The position numbers were made by a program, and so were the translations under genes. Source: Anisus vortex (Eukaryota; Mollusca; Gastropoda; Planorbidae). From it: a DNA stretch of 64,000 nt. Shown here piece by piece: positions 20,251 through 32,099 of the stretch (positions are counted from its first letter, which is position 1; every line of letters begins with the position of its first letter). Under the pieces are notes generated by a model. That model was not told the origin of the DNA. It worked only from the letters and a program-made list of their open reading frames with translations, and searched no databases. Location of the stretch: positions 12,619,132 to 12,683,131 of the forward strand of contig OX421497.1 in NCBI GenBank assembly GCA_949126835.1, written 5' to 3'.

Positions 20251-22260
20251 TTACTCGCCCTGTGTATATTATCATCTTTCTTACTCGTCCTGTGTATATT
20301 ATCATCTTTCTTACTCGTCCTGTGTATATTGTCATCTTTCTTACTAGTCCTGTGTATATTATCATCTTTCTTACTCGTCCTGTGTATATTATCATCTTTC
20401 TTACTAGTCCTGTGTATATTATCATCTTTCTTACTCGTCCTGTGTATATTATCATCTTTCTTACTAGTCCTGTGTATATTATCATCTTTCTTACTCGTCC
20501 TGTGTATATTATCATCTTTCTTACTAGTCCTGTGTATATTATCATCTTTCTTACTCGTCCTGTGTATATTATCATCTTTCTTACTAGTCCTGTGTATATT
20601 ATCATCTTTCTTACTCGTCCTGTGTATATTATCATCTTTCTTACTCGTCCTGTGTATATTATCATCTTTCTTACTCGTCCTGTGTATATTATCATCTTTC
20701 TTACTCGTCCTGTGTATATTGTCATCTTTCTTACTCGTCCTGTGTATATTATCATCTTTCTTACTCGTCCTGTGTATATTGTCATCTTTCTTACTCGTCC
20801 TGTGTATATTATCATCTTTCTTACTCGTCCTGTGTATATTATTATCTTTCTTACTCGCCCTGTGTATATTATCATCTTTCTTACTCGTCCTGTGTATATT
20901 ATCATCTTTCTTACTCGCCCTGTGTATATTATCATCTTTCTTACTCGTCCTGTGTATATTATCATCTTTCTTACTCGTCCTGTGTATATTATCATCTTTC
21001 TTACTCGTCCTGTGTATATTATCATCTTTCTTACTCGTCCTGTGTATATTATCATCTTTCTTACTCCTCCTGTGTATATTATCATCTTTCTTACTAGTCC
21101 TGTGTATATTATCATCTTTCTTACTCGTCCTGTGTATATTATCATTTTTCTTACTCGTCCTGTGTATATTATCATCTTTCTTACTCGTCCTGTGTATATT
21201 ATCATTTTTCTTACTCGTCCTGTGTATATTATCATCTTTCTTACTCGTCCTGTGTATATTATCATCTTTCTTACTCGTCCTTTATATATTATCATCTTTC
21301 TTACTCGTCCTGTGTATATTATCATCTTTCTTACTCGTCCTGTGTATATTATCATCTTTCTTACTCGTCCTGTGTATATTATCATCTTTCTTACTCGTCC
21401 TTTATATATTATCATCTTTCTTACTCGTCCTGTGTATATTATCATCTTTCTTACTCGTCCTGTGTATATTATCATCTTTCTTACTAGTCCTGTGTATATT
21501 ATCATCTTTCTTACTCGTCCTGTGTATATTATCATCTTTCTTACTAGTCCTGTGTATATTATCATCTTTCTTACTCGTCCTGTGTATATTATCATCTTTC
21601 TTACTAGTCCTGTGTATATTATCATCTTTCTTACTCGTCCTGTGTATATTATCATCTTTCTTACTAGTCCTGTGTATATTATCATCTTTCTTACTCGTCC
21701 TGTGTATATTATCATCTTTCTTACTCGTCCTGTGTATATTATCATCTTTCTTACTCGTCCTGTGTATATTATCATCTTTCTTACTCGTCCTGTGTATATT
21801 GTCATCTTTCTTACTCGTCCTGTGTATATTATCATCTTTCTTACTCGTCCTGTGTATATTGTCATCTTTCTTACTCGTCCTGTGTATATTATCATCTTTC
21901 TTACTCGTCCTGTGTATATTATTATCTTTCTTACTCGCCCTGTGTATATTATCATCTTTCTTACTCGTCCTGTGTATATTATCATCTTTCTTACTCGCCC
22001 TGTGTATATTATCATCTTTCTTACTCGTCCTGTGTATATTATCATCTTTCTTACTCGTCCTGTGTATATTATCATCTTTCTTACTCGCCCTGTGTATATT
22101 ATCATCTTTCTTACTCGCCCTGTGTATATTATCATCTTTCTTACTCGCCCTGTGTATATTATCATCTTTCTTACTCGTCCTGTGTATATTATCATCTTTC
22201 TTACTCGTCCTGTGTATATTATCATCTTTCTTACTCGTCCTGTGTATATTATCATCTTTC
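20251..22260. repeat. 30-bp minisatellite, 67 copies
   Basis: Unit is ttactcgtcctgtgtatatt followed by atcatctttc, with no length change over 2010 bp. Variants: TAGTCC or CGCCC for CGTCC, GTCATC or ATTATC for ATCATC, TTTATATATT for TGTGTATATT. As 30 is divisible by 3 and the unit has no stop in several frames, 600-730 codon frames open on both strands; they are not genes. Confidence 0.98.
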
Positions 22261-22339
22261 TCTTTTACCCCTATATTTCTTTGCCACTCACTTCCTTTTT
22301 TTTCTTACTTTCTTTGTCATACTAGTTAGAGTACACTTC

Positions 22340-22500
22340 TTTTCTCATTATCATTATCAATCTCTCTCTCTCCATGTATCTCTCTCTCTCTCTATCTCTC
22401 CATGTATCTCTCTTTCTCGTTCTCTGTTTCATTGTCTCTCGTTCCCTCTCTCTCTCTCTCTCTCTCTCCCTATCATTTCTTTCATTTGTCTTACTCTCTT
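22340..22500. repeat. (CT)n-rich tract
   Basis: TCTCTC runs with CCATGTATCTCTCT interruptions directly after the 30-bp array. Confidence 0.9.
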
Positions 22501-22640
22501 AAGTAAAGTATCCTGTATGACCGAATCGATCCGTGGGGGCTGGTGAAGTTCACCAATTTCTGTGGCCAGGGCATACTAGAAACTGTGTGGCCAGAACAAT
22601 ACGCATCCGCCTTCACTTTACCCCAGCTAAAGTCTTGGTC
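22501..22640 (-). mobile_element. SINE, headless copy
   Basis: AAGTAAAGTATCCTG, GTGGCCAGGGCATACTAG, GTGTGGCCAGAACAATACG and TTTACCCCAGCTAAAGTC; the tRNA-like head is missing. Confidence 0.8.
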
Positions 22641-23944
22641 TTTACCACCCTTCATTTTCTTTTCTCTTCATCTATCTTCTGCACTCTCACCTTTTATGTG
22701 ACTAAATTTACTCTCTTTGTTTTCTCTTTCTCTACACCCCCCCACCCCTATCACTGTCTATCTTGTTTAATTTCATACTCACACTCCCCCCCCTCTCTCT
22801 CATTCAGCACTCACGCTATGCATTATCATCACGGTGAGTTTATTAAGACAAGGGAAGGGGGTACACCACAACAACTACAATAAAAAACAAACGAAGGGAG
22901 GGCATGGCGGGGAGGAGCACCAGTCACCACCCATCATGCTGTGGACATGTAAAAGGGAGGGGCGAGAAAGGAGGTGTTGGGTGGGGGGGGGGAATAGGGA
23001 GGAAACGCAATTTCCTTGTGTGTGTGTGTGTGTGTGTCAGGCTCGGGCGTGCCTCGCGGGAGGGAAGGGTCGATGAGCCGATGGACTTAGAATGGAAGAG
23101 AGAGAGAGAGAGAGCGGGCTGATAGTCATAATTGAGTGGATGAGGGCTGGAGAGGTGGGGTGGTTGAGGAGGAAGAGAAAAAAGAGAGGGGGCAGAATGT
23201 TGATGCCACCCGCTGGCGATCCTTGAACCTACTACGACACTTCCACCATCACTTCTTTTTTTTTCTTCTTCTCTCAGAGTATTCTATTCCCCTCCCCCAT
23301 CATACCATCTTTGCATTTGGAATACATGTGTTGCTAACGACGCAGGGAGGGACTGTGTGTGTTCTACTGACCGAAACATTGTGCGCAGTGTGTTGTGTGT
23401 AATTATTTTATTTTTTTTTAAACTCAACACGGTGTGTAGAGCTGGTGTGATGAAGCGTGTAGAGCTGGCGCTTATTATCAAGGTGTGTTTTCATGACGTG
23501 AATTATTAATTATTATAATATATATATATTCGCACGTGTGCTATTTCTATGTGAGGTTATCACTTCAACTCTAGGATATTAATATTACTAATATGTGACC
23601 AATGTTTTTAGACCTTGGCAGTAGGCTACGGATAGGCCAATATTTCTGTTGTTTTTTTTAAATATCAATCACAATATTTACATATGATAATATTATTATG
23701 TAGGCTACTCGTATCGGTTATAATTATATAGGCCTACAGGTAGAATCTTTATAGGCCTATTCAATTTGATAGCAAATACACATAGCTCATAACTATAATT
23801 TAATAGACATAGGGTAGATATATAATACGTAAAATAGCATAGCATGTATTAAATTATATGAAATTTGTACACAACACAAAAGTAAAATAGGCCCTATCTT
23901 CATGGTCGTGGTCCTTTGTGACAAGGGAAGGCGCGTATACATTT
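22641..23944. other. Unassigned DNA
   Basis: Pyrimidine and GT/GA tracts (22790-22800, 23018-23036, 23098-23113). No supportable exon. Confidence 0.5.
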
Positions 23945-24005
23945 TTAAAGTTTCCATGACCACGGCATATACCATAGGGATTGTGTGACCAGCACAACGC
24001 CAATA
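23945..24005 (-). mobile_element. SINE scrap
   Basis: TTTCCATGACCACGGCATA and GTGTGACCAGCACAACGCC, joined directly to an R2 copy. Confidence 0.6.
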
Positions 24006-24044
24006 CGAATTTACTTTTCCACAAAGGCAAATGTCAAGAATGAC

Positions 24045-24095
24045 TTTTGTTTTATCATATCTTATATATTACAGACGCTCCTTTTATATAGAAGA
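24045..24095 (-). repeat. R2 retroposon copy, left part
   Basis: CATATCTTATATATTACAG, CGCTCCTTTTATATAGAAGA; its continuation TTACTGCGTTTTAAATCC resumes at 24534 after the Helitron-like insertion. Confidence 0.75.
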
Positions 24096-24533
24096 CAAGC
24101 TACATTGCCCGGCGTTGCCCGGGTGAAAAAAAAAGGACTGTCTGGGGTGCAGATAACAAATTTATAAACTACACTTACTGAATACTTTTAGGAAAGTAAA
24201 TAAATATTGTAATAGGGTAAAAAAAATAGTCAAATATTTTTATTTAACAAAATCTATATTGCCTATAGATTTACAATGTCTTTTGTTTTTAAAAAAGTTT
24301 GAATAATTAATTGTCGAAAAAAAAAAGTATAGTCTAACTGGAGAATCGAACTCTGGTCGCCCGTATAGCAGTCCACTACGTTTACCACTGAGCTATCGAA
24401 GACACATGTCCGATGTGAAAAATTATTAGACGGTATATTGGGCTAGTCCTAGATAGGTCAGTGACACACGTGTTTTCAAATTGACCAATGGGGATCCTTG
24501 CGGGGCTTAACACTGTCTTTTTATATATATAGA
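24096..24533 (-). mobile_element. Non-autonomous Helitron-like element
   Basis: Read on the minus strand it starts TCTATATATATAAAAAGAC and ends with the GC hairpin CCCGGGCAACGCCGGGC, then AATGTAGCTTG. It interrupts an R2 copy exactly between A and T, with no target duplication: joining 24095 to 24534 restores AGAAGATTACTGCG. 5'-TC, a 3' hairpin ~10 bp from the end and insertion in AT are Helitron marks. The terminal CTTG departs from CTRR by one base. 438 bp, no Rep/helicase. Confidence 0.72.
24339..24412 (-). pseudogene. tRNA-like sequence inside the Helitron-like element
   Basis: The minus strand reads TCTTCGATAGCTCAGTGGTA (A box) and AGAGTTCGATTCTC (B box) at tRNA spacing. The 3' side does not pair with TCTTCGA, so no acceptor stem forms. 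It is a tRNA-derived or pseudo-tRNA segment, not a working tRNA gene. Confidence 0.55.
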
Positions 24534-24574
24534 TTACTGCGTTTTAAATCCATCAACGCTCTTTTTCATCCCAC

Positions 24575-24608
<34 letters not shown>

Positions 24609-24719
24609 GCAAATATAATGGAGTTATGTGGGGGTGAGGTCGAGATAACTCAGTCAATGAACCTGGTTAAAAAGAAATCACGTGATTTCCTGAAATAGAA
24701 ATTAAAATAACATTGACAG

Positions 24720-24830
24720 CTAAAACAAGGGTATAGCTATAGGCTATAGGCCATGTCTTTAGCAGGTGTATAGCTATAGGCCATGTCTTTAGCAGGTGTA
24801 TAGCTATAGCCTATAGACATGTGACCTGTA
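24720..24830. repeat. Short tandem duplication, ~34 bp
   Basis: GTATAGCTATAGGCCATGTC with TTTAGCAGGT repeats twice and decays into a third unit. Confidence 0.8.
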
Positions 24831-25059
24831 CACATTATTATAATACAAAACAGTGTCTCTAATGTGTAACCTGTACAGATAGGTTAAATCTCTCTTAAAG
24901 CTTTGTATAAACGTAGGTCATTGCATTAAGATAAGGCTTTTACCAACTGCTTCATACGACAAAGTCAAAGTATTTAAAATAGTATATATGTATATATATC
25001 AAAGTACACAGTGCTATTTAGCATGCCCCCATCTTTCTCACCTACTCTTTCATAGAAAC

Positions 25060-25181
25060 CAGGGCTGTGGAGTCGGTAGATAAATGTATCGACTCCAACT
25101 CCGACTCAGTTTTTTGTACTTCCGACTCCAACTCTGACTCCAGTACCCAAAATTTCCTCCGTCTCCGACTCCACAGCCCTG
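25060..25181. mobile_element. GACTCC-rich MITE with perfect 8-bp TSD
   Basis: 122 bp, from CAGGGCTGTGGAGTCGG to CCGACTCCACAGCCCTG, with ATAGAAAC at 25052-25059 and 25182-25189. The interior is made of CGACTCC/ACTCCGACTC repeats. TIR and TSD length indicate a hAT-type MITE of a kind widespread in animals. Confidence 0.92.
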
Positions 25182-25189
25182 ATAGAAAC

Positions 25190-25629
25190 GCACTCATTTT
25201 TATATTTCACCTCCTCGCTCACTCTCACTCACCTACCATCTCCCTCTTTCTCTCTCTCTCGCTCTCTCGCCAATCTCTCTGATCTCAACTTTATTTATAG
25301 GAAAGCTTTCAAGGCCAAGGTTGTGGACGGAAGTAAACAAAACAAAAATAAATTTTAAAAACATGTGAACATTTTATATTTCTGCTGTTTTAGATCAGGG
25401 CCCCACAACACACGGTCTACACGGAGCTTCTAATGACATTTTCTCTTTTATTTACTATAGCTGTATATACATATTCAGAATGTTTGGCCCGTCTAGTTTG
25501 TTTTAACCCTAACCCGGCCCTGTGTTGAAAACTGCACACCTTTGATTTTTAGATCTATGTTTTAAAACGTATTGTTCAGCCAATCCATTTGTTTCCTTCA
25601 TAGTATTTCTAAACATTCGTTTTTATAGG
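25190..25629. other. Unassigned DNA
   Basis: CT tract at 25243-25275; otherwise nothing recognised. Confidence 0.5.
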
Positions 25630-25637
25630 CCCTAAAC

Positions 25638-25806
25638 TAAGGGGCGACAACCTTTTGATAATAGTGTGCCAAAGTAGGATTTCTAATTCATTCAGCGTGC
25701 CAACAGCCTAAAAGTCAACGCAATCTTTTCTTGTATAAAAGACTCTTAATTTGTCTTTCGCGTGCCGTTGACAATGGTTACGCGTGCCGTAGGTTGCCGG
25801 CGTCTG
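25638..25806 (+). mobile_element. hAT MITE, diverged
   Basis: Same A-to-B layout as 4185-4401: TAAGGGGCGACAACC, GGATTTCTAATTCATTCAGC, ending AGGTTGCCGGCGTCTG. Flanks CCCTAAAC and CTCTATAC agree in 6 of 8 bases. Confidence 0.8.
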
Positions 25807-26186
25807 CTCTATACTCTATAAGAATAGACTTACTTGTCTCCATCTGATAGATCTAGATGTGTTATTGTCACATCGGCGCGGGTCGTTAACACTCCTTGGT
25901 ACGTTTCTTATTGATCTTGTTATTATTTAATGAAGAATGTATGCTGTATGTAAATATTTAATGTATGCTGTATGTAAATACAGATGTCATTGTGTTCAAT
26001 AACACTGAGCTTTTCAAATATCTAGGGTTGTTTTTAGCGTTGTGTCTGATTGAGTCATCGGGTGCGTTTATTTTTAAAACTAGTCATTCAAGTATTATTT
26101 TGAGTCAGTCACATTCTTTCAAATTACATTGAGTCATGTGAAGATACTAAGATACCCGAGTTTTGCTCCTATTTAATGTTTTCAGT

Positions 26187-26191
<5 letters not shown>

Positions 26192-26234
<43 letters not shown>
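26192..26234. repeat. (TA)n microsatellite
   Basis: Pure TA run of about 43 bp. Confidence 0.97.
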
Positions 26235-26238
<4 letters not shown>

Positions 26239-26309
26239 TATTATATTATATATATAGTTAGTCAAATAAGACTCTAATCATTTTTTTTTCTTTCTTGAAA
26301 TTAATCTTT

Positions 26310-26490
26310 TCTTATAATATTATGTTACAGAAGAGTATTGCGTTCTAAGCTCATCAGTGGTCTAAATACTCTAATTCTAGTCTTGGATTTTGATGAGTGT
26401 TTCAAATGATGTTAAGTTACTGGCTTTCCTGGTTTGTTCAGTTAACCCATTCTATGTCCGGATGCCACTCGGGAAGAATGAGTACGTATT
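26310..26490 (-). repeat. R2 retroposon copy, long
   Basis: TTACAGAAGAGTATTGCGTT, GAGTGTTTCAAATGATG, TACTGGCTTTCCTGGTTTG and ATGCCACTCGGGAAGAATGA match the copies at 53690 and 63745. Confidence 0.7.
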
Positions 26491-27349
26491 TGAGTTTGTT
26501 CATGCATATGGAATGAGAAAACATTTTTCTTCATCCTTATGTCATTTTTAGGGGTTCATGCATGTACTTTATCACTAGGTCCTGCTGCAAGCAAGTGTGT
26601 TTTTATTTTCTCGGTTTCGAATCCAGGTTAGGGGCCACTATTTACCATCAGTTCTGGACGATGTCCACGTGTCTACACAGCTCTAGTCTAATGTACCTGG
26701 CGTAAGTTAGGGAAAGTATATTACATGCGTCGAGGGGGTAATGATCTGGCGAACACCTCCACTCCCAATTTCCCCATTACGTCATGAACAATTAACAATA
26801 TTTTATATACCGACATAGTACATACGTACAATAAAGACATAGTCAAAATAATGAATTATAATCTAGTACAAGTAGTTATATAAATGCAAAACAAAATCCA
26901 ATGAAAAGGCAAAAAGAGATGGGAAACATTGTATACAGTGTTATTCTATATCTCTAAGCCTATCAGTGAATATACAAAATAACGTTTAATATTAAATTAA
27001 AGACTGATAAAAGGATTCGTTGTTTATGTAGCCGCGGAAAACGGGTATGTTGGCAACGGATTGGTTTGCTTATCTTGTTTACGTGCAAGTTTTTAATACA
27101 CTATATGAGTTGTGTACACCCCCTCCACCATCTCTCCCTCCCGTGTGTGTGTGTGAGTAGAGTGTAACATGTGTACATGAAACACTGGATAATGGATTTA
27201 TTTGTACTTGGAGATTCATTCTAGGAACACACATTGAGATATGGACGACACTGTTTTATTTGTTTTCTTTATGTGAAGTTGGGGGAGGGATGGGGAGTTC
27301 AGGAGGCTTGATTTGACCAATGTGTGTTTTTATTTTTAGTGGTTTAAAA
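26491..27349. other. Unassigned DNA
   Basis: No gene or known repeat seen. Confidence 0.5.
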
Positions 27350-27615
27350 AGACAGTAAAGTCATCACGTCGGGCCATTTTGATCCACAGTGAAGCAACGT
27401 TCAGTATTTAATTTTTTGTGGCCACGGCATTCTCGATAGTGTGGCCAGCACACTGCCCAGCCGCCAATTTTTTCCCTAACTTATGTCAGTTACACACCAG
27501 AGGTGACTGACACCCCCAGACAAGGTAACACATACTAGCCTTCGCGCCACGATTCGAACCAGAAACCTTCGCTACGCCGAACAATTGCACCGGCAAGCTA
27601 GGCCAGCGAGTCCAC
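27350..27615 (-). mobile_element. Full-length SINE, diverged
   Basis: 3' half GTGGCCACGGCATTCTCG and GTGTGGCCAGCACACTGCCC, then CCCAGACAAGG and an inverse B box ACGATTCGAACC near 27550. The head region spans 27540-27612. Confidence 0.85.
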
Positions 27616-27659
27616 TATTACAGCAGTAGGCCTATAATTACAAATACGCTCTTGGTAGA

Positions 27660-27845
27660 ATTAAATCTTTCTATCTATCTATATCTTTATCTATCTTTCT
27701 ATCTATGTTTTATCTTTTAATACCTATGTCTTTCTTTGTTTATCTATATTTCTATCTCTATCTTTTTATCTCTATCTTTTCCTATCTATCTAACTACCTA
27801 TCTATGCCTATCTTTATCTATCAATCTATCTATTCGCTCATGCGA
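27660..27845. repeat. (CTAT)n-type degenerate microsatellite
   Basis: CTATCTATCTATA, TTTATCTATC and variants. Confidence 0.85.
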
Positions 27846-28333
27846 CCAATAAATTTACACAAATGGTCCTCTACAACTGTATAAAGTCGTAATAAAGTAT
27901 TAATTTAAATTAAAATACAACAGCAATCAAAGGCGATCTACTTCATTATATCTTGTAATTCCTCTAATTCTCCAACCTCCCATTGGATAGATAACTCCGT
28001 TTCATAGAAAGTCTTTCATCCTAACATCACCTTTAAATCGAGACACTCTAATTATTTTAAGAGTATCGGAGAAATCTGTCAGTGACGTTGTGGTTGGGGC
28101 AAAATAAGGGCGAAGTTGGGGTATTTATTTATGGGAAAATATCATCAAGTGTTTCAAATTTCCCTTGCGGTAGACGGAATATATCATCTCCACATCAGTT
28201 TTCCCATTTTCATAATAACCCCAAATTATCCCATCATTATTATTGACCACCCGACTGCCCCCCCCCTTATGTAATGGCTCTCTTTAAATAAGTGGTCTGT
28301 TTTGTGTGTGGCTATTAGACAAATGAGACGACG
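27846..28333. other. Unassigned DNA
   Basis: No supportable feature. Confidence 0.5.
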
Positions 28334-29050
28334 CTTGGTTGACGGTAGTGTGTCTTGGTTGACGGTAGTGTGTCTTGGTTGACGGTAGTGTGTCTTGGTT
28401 GACTGTAGTGTGTCTTGGTTGAAGGAAGTGTGTCTTGGTTGACTGTAGTGTGTCTAGGTTGACAGTAGTGTGTCTTGGTTGAAGGAAGTGTGTCTTGGTT
28501 GACTGTAGTGTGTCTTGGTTGAAGGAAGTGTGTCTTGGCTGACTGTAGTGTGTCTTGGTTGACTGTAGTGTGTCTTGGTTGAAGGAAGTGTGTCTTGGTT
28601 GACTGTAGTGTGTCTAGGTTGACAGTAGTGTGTCTTGGTTGACGGTAGTGTGTCTTGGTTGACTGTAGTGTGTCTTGGTTGAAGGAAGTGTGTCTTGGCT
28701 GACTGTAGTGTGTCTTGGTTGACTGTAGTGTGTCTAGGTTGACAGTAGTGTGTCTTGGTTGACGGTAGTGTGTCTTGGTTGACTGTAGTGTGTCTTGGTT
28801 GAAGGAAGTGTGTCTTGATTGATTGTAGTGTGTTTTTGTTGACTGTAGTGTGTCTTGATTGATTGAAGTGGCTTGGTTGGCGATAGTGTGACTTGGTTTG
28901 CGGTAGTGTGTCTTAGTTTACGGTAGTGTGTCTTGGTTGACGGTGCCGTGTCTTGGTTAATTGCAGTGTGTCTTGATTAACGGTAGTGTGTCATGAGTCA
29001 TGGTAGAAGATAGTGGTGTCTCAACCGACAGTAGTGTGTCATAGTTCACA
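28334..29050. repeat. 20-bp minisatellite, ~26 regular copies then a decayed tail
   Basis: Unit cttggttgacggtagtgtgt with four core variants (GACGGTA, GACTGTA, GAAGGAA, GACAGTA) in a repeated order. After 28860 the units drift until about 29050. Confidence 0.95.
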
Positions 29051-29960
29051 GTATTGCGCCATGACATGGGTATATGTGAGTTGGTGGTGACATTTCTACC
29101 CTGACACTGACTGACACTGACTGACACTGACATGTTTCAACTCACGGGATAAAACACGTCTTATTGTCACTAATAATAAAAAAAAGAATCAATTAAATAA
29201 TAAATATATTACTGTCTCTTATTCTTTTGTCATAAAAATTATGTCACGGTGAATAATGATGGATGTCAAAAGTTCTTAAAATTATTAGACTATGGCCCGC
29301 ATACTCTACATGGCATAAATGCTCAGCGTTCAACCCGTGACCTTTCCTTGACCCGACCTGTTCTATAAATAGAACCGTTCAATAGCCTTGGAACTTCGCC
29401 TTTTTTTTGGTTTGTTTGTTGTCGTTTGAATTTTTAACGTTTGTATTTCGCAGAGTCTCAAACAATGCGATGCCGGTGCCAGCATTTGATGTGTGGTTGT
29501 GTGAGTGTGCCCCCCCCCCCCACTGCACACACATACACTGTTCCGCCCCACGTTTCTCCTTCATCACGCCCCGCGGGTAAAATAAACCCCCACATCGATA
29601 ATGAAATCAATTTAACACTAAAGTTATTCAATGAAAGCCCAGTAGGTCGTTGAGGGCGCCGGCACCACGCACACGCATACACACACACTGCAAGACACTC
29701 ACACGCAGTAGAAGCGGGTGCCGTAAACTGTGTTGTTACGCCCTATTGAGTACACGATTGCTCTAACGAGTGGATTGTAGGAGATGGAGTAGGGTGGTAG
29801 AAGGGAGGGGGAGAAATGGGAAGAGGGTTGATTTGTTTGCTTGTTTTTGTGTAAGAGAGAGAGAGAGTTCATTGAGGGTGTAACGCCTCTGGGTGCTGTT
29901 TAAAAAATATTTTTGAATGGATGAGTTGGCAGGAATGGACTTTTTATAGACAGACACACA
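29051..29960. other. Unassigned DNA
   Basis: TGACAC runs at 29100-29130 and a C-run at 29508-29521. No exon supported. Confidence 0.5.
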
Positions 29961-29964
29961 GGCA

Positions 29965-30275
29965 TATAGATCGATATAAAGATCGTTTGGCAAACATAAA
30001 GATCACGTGACAGATATAAAGATCATTTGATATATATAATATAATTTGACATATAGAAAGATTATTTGACTGATATAACGATAATTTGACTGATCTTAAA
30101 AGATCATTTGACATATATAAAGAACACTTGATATAAAAAGATCATATGACTGACATAAATATAATCTGACAGATATAAAGACCATTTGACAAATATAAAG
30201 ATCATTTGACAAATATAAAGATCATTTGACAGATAAAAAGATCATTTGGCAGATATAATATAAAGATCAGTGACA
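29965..30275. repeat. Degenerate 20-bp minisatellite
   Basis: About 14 units of ATAAAGATCATTTGACAGAT with many substitutions and small indels. Confidence 0.8.
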
Positions 30276-30448
30276 GACATTAAGATAAACAGACATATAG
30301 ATATATAGTTTGACTGATGGAAAGATAGATAGATGAGCAGATAGATAACACTTTAAGTTTTAGGACAACATTCGGCACTGTGGCCCGAGCTGCGGCAGCG
30401 CGTTCTATCCAGCTATGATAAATACCTGACATTAGTTGTGGGAAAGTA

Positions 30449-30537
30449 AAGGTTGACCACACAATCCTCTAGTACGCCGTGGCCAACTGTTTCACTTGCC
30501 TTGTGGATCAATTTGTTTCCGAGTGGATTACTTTAGT
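30449..30537 (+). mobile_element. SINE, 5'-truncated copy
   Basis: GACCACACAATCCTCTAGTA, CGCCGTGGCCAACTG, GTGGATCAATTTG and a TTACTTTAGTTTTAC tail. Confidence 0.7.
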
Positions 30538-32039
30538 TTTACTTTTAGGACAAAGAATTAACATAGGACAAATAACACTGTAGTTTTAGGACAATGAGCA
30601 AACGTAGTTAGGTGATGGGATAACAATGGAGACGTAACATAAGCTAAAGAAAGTAGGTCATGCTCTAGCTATTAGATAGTCAACAATCGATTTTGTCAAA
30701 ATAAATAACTTCTTTGTATTTGTACGACACGACCAGCACAATGGAATCATTATTTAATAACACGCTAACTTAAAAATAGGTTCTTCTTTGTTAACCTTAA
30801 TCAAATTATTGACATTTAAATTGGGGGTCGTTCGTTGTGTAGAGAAATAGACAAGAAAACTGGAAGGGGGGGGGAGGGGGAATTTCCTATGTTCTATTGA
30901 CTGTCAAACCGTAGTTAGCATAGCCGAAAAAAAAAAATAACAGGGAAATAACTTTGGTTTATTTTTCATACATTCTTCCTTCCTTCATTCCCGTTTCCTG
31001 TTTCTTCACTCTCTCAATAAGGAAATAAGATTAAGGCATATGCGCACGCTCATTCCGTTCCCAGGCCTTCTCCGGGCCGAATGTCATTATTTCGCACCCA
31101 GTCTTGTTATCGGAAATTTCCATTGTGATCTCTGACCGCGAATGCTATTGATTGTGACTTGTGACCTATTTTTGTTTTAAGATGCGTCATCTGTTATTTC
31201 CTTTTTTTTTTTAAATTCTTACCCTCACTTCTATAGTAGTTTGGATTGAGATCAAATCTAGACTACAAGCTTTCCCCCCCCTCCCACCCATTGCAGTCAA
31301 AACAAATTTAGTTAGTTGAACAGTGTCACATATTAATAGCGCCCAGCTCTCTCTCAACGCGAGTTTTGTGGGCGGTACTAAGCTTAGACTGTTCTAAGAA
31401 TCCACTCTCGTGCCGACCTCAAATTCTCGGAATGGCTAGGAATAGTCTATTATTTCTCGTACAGGGGAGTTCATGTTAAAACTATTATTTTTATTGTGAG
31501 TTTTGTAATGATACCATTATTTTCACCCCTCCTAATAATAGGTCGGTTACCCGCTCTACTCTGTGAGTATTTAATGATTCGAGTTGTCTTCAGGGCAGTT
31601 AGTTTTGTAGATACTTTCCTTAGAGATTGTTATGGACGCTTGTGTTGGCACTATAATATTATTGCTGTAAATACTACATTTATTGTACATACTTTATCAC
31701 CTGAATTAAATTATCAACAATATTTACACTGAAGCTTCCTCGTCAAGTTACTATTCTATTTTTGTTTCATTGTTTACAATACGATAATATATTTATTTAC
31801 AACTGCAACGTCAAGGAAAGGAACTGTTAGAACGCAAATCCTGAGTTTGTGCCCAGGACAATAAGGAGAGTTCGTGAAATACTGAAATATTAATAATAAT
31901 AACCAAAGTCTACCCTAGGACTAACGAGAATTATCAACAACATTTACACGGCTCTGACCACAAGGGGATTGTGGTCGTAACAACAGCGATATTAAAATTA
32001 GTAAATGGGGCAAGAGAAAGCAGTTTTTCCCTCTCACTT

Positions 32040-32043
<4 letters not shown>
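30538..32043. other. Unassigned DNA
   Basis: Long AT-rich stretch with poly-G at 30868-30884. ATTATCAACAATATTTACAC (31713) and a near copy at 31930 are the only internal repeat noted. No gene supported. Confidence 0.5.

Positions 32044-32097
<54 letters not shown>
32044..32097. repeat. (CA)n microsatellite
   Basis: 27 uninterrupted CA units. Confidence 0.98.

Positions 32098-32099
<2 letters not shown>

Noticed and set aside
20251..22260. CRISPR array
   Set aside because: No spacers: the repeats are contiguous, and the DNA is eukaryotic.
20130..22329. 731-, 677- and 666-codon frames on both strands
   Set aside because: Read-through of the 30-bp array in several frames at once, with no codon or family signal.
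24339..24412. Functional tRNA gene
   Set aside because: A and B boxes are present but the acceptor stem does not pair; it lies in a transposon.
31496..31732. 78-codon hydrophobic frame with YGR
   Set aside because: No SUEL pattern around YGR and no splice support.
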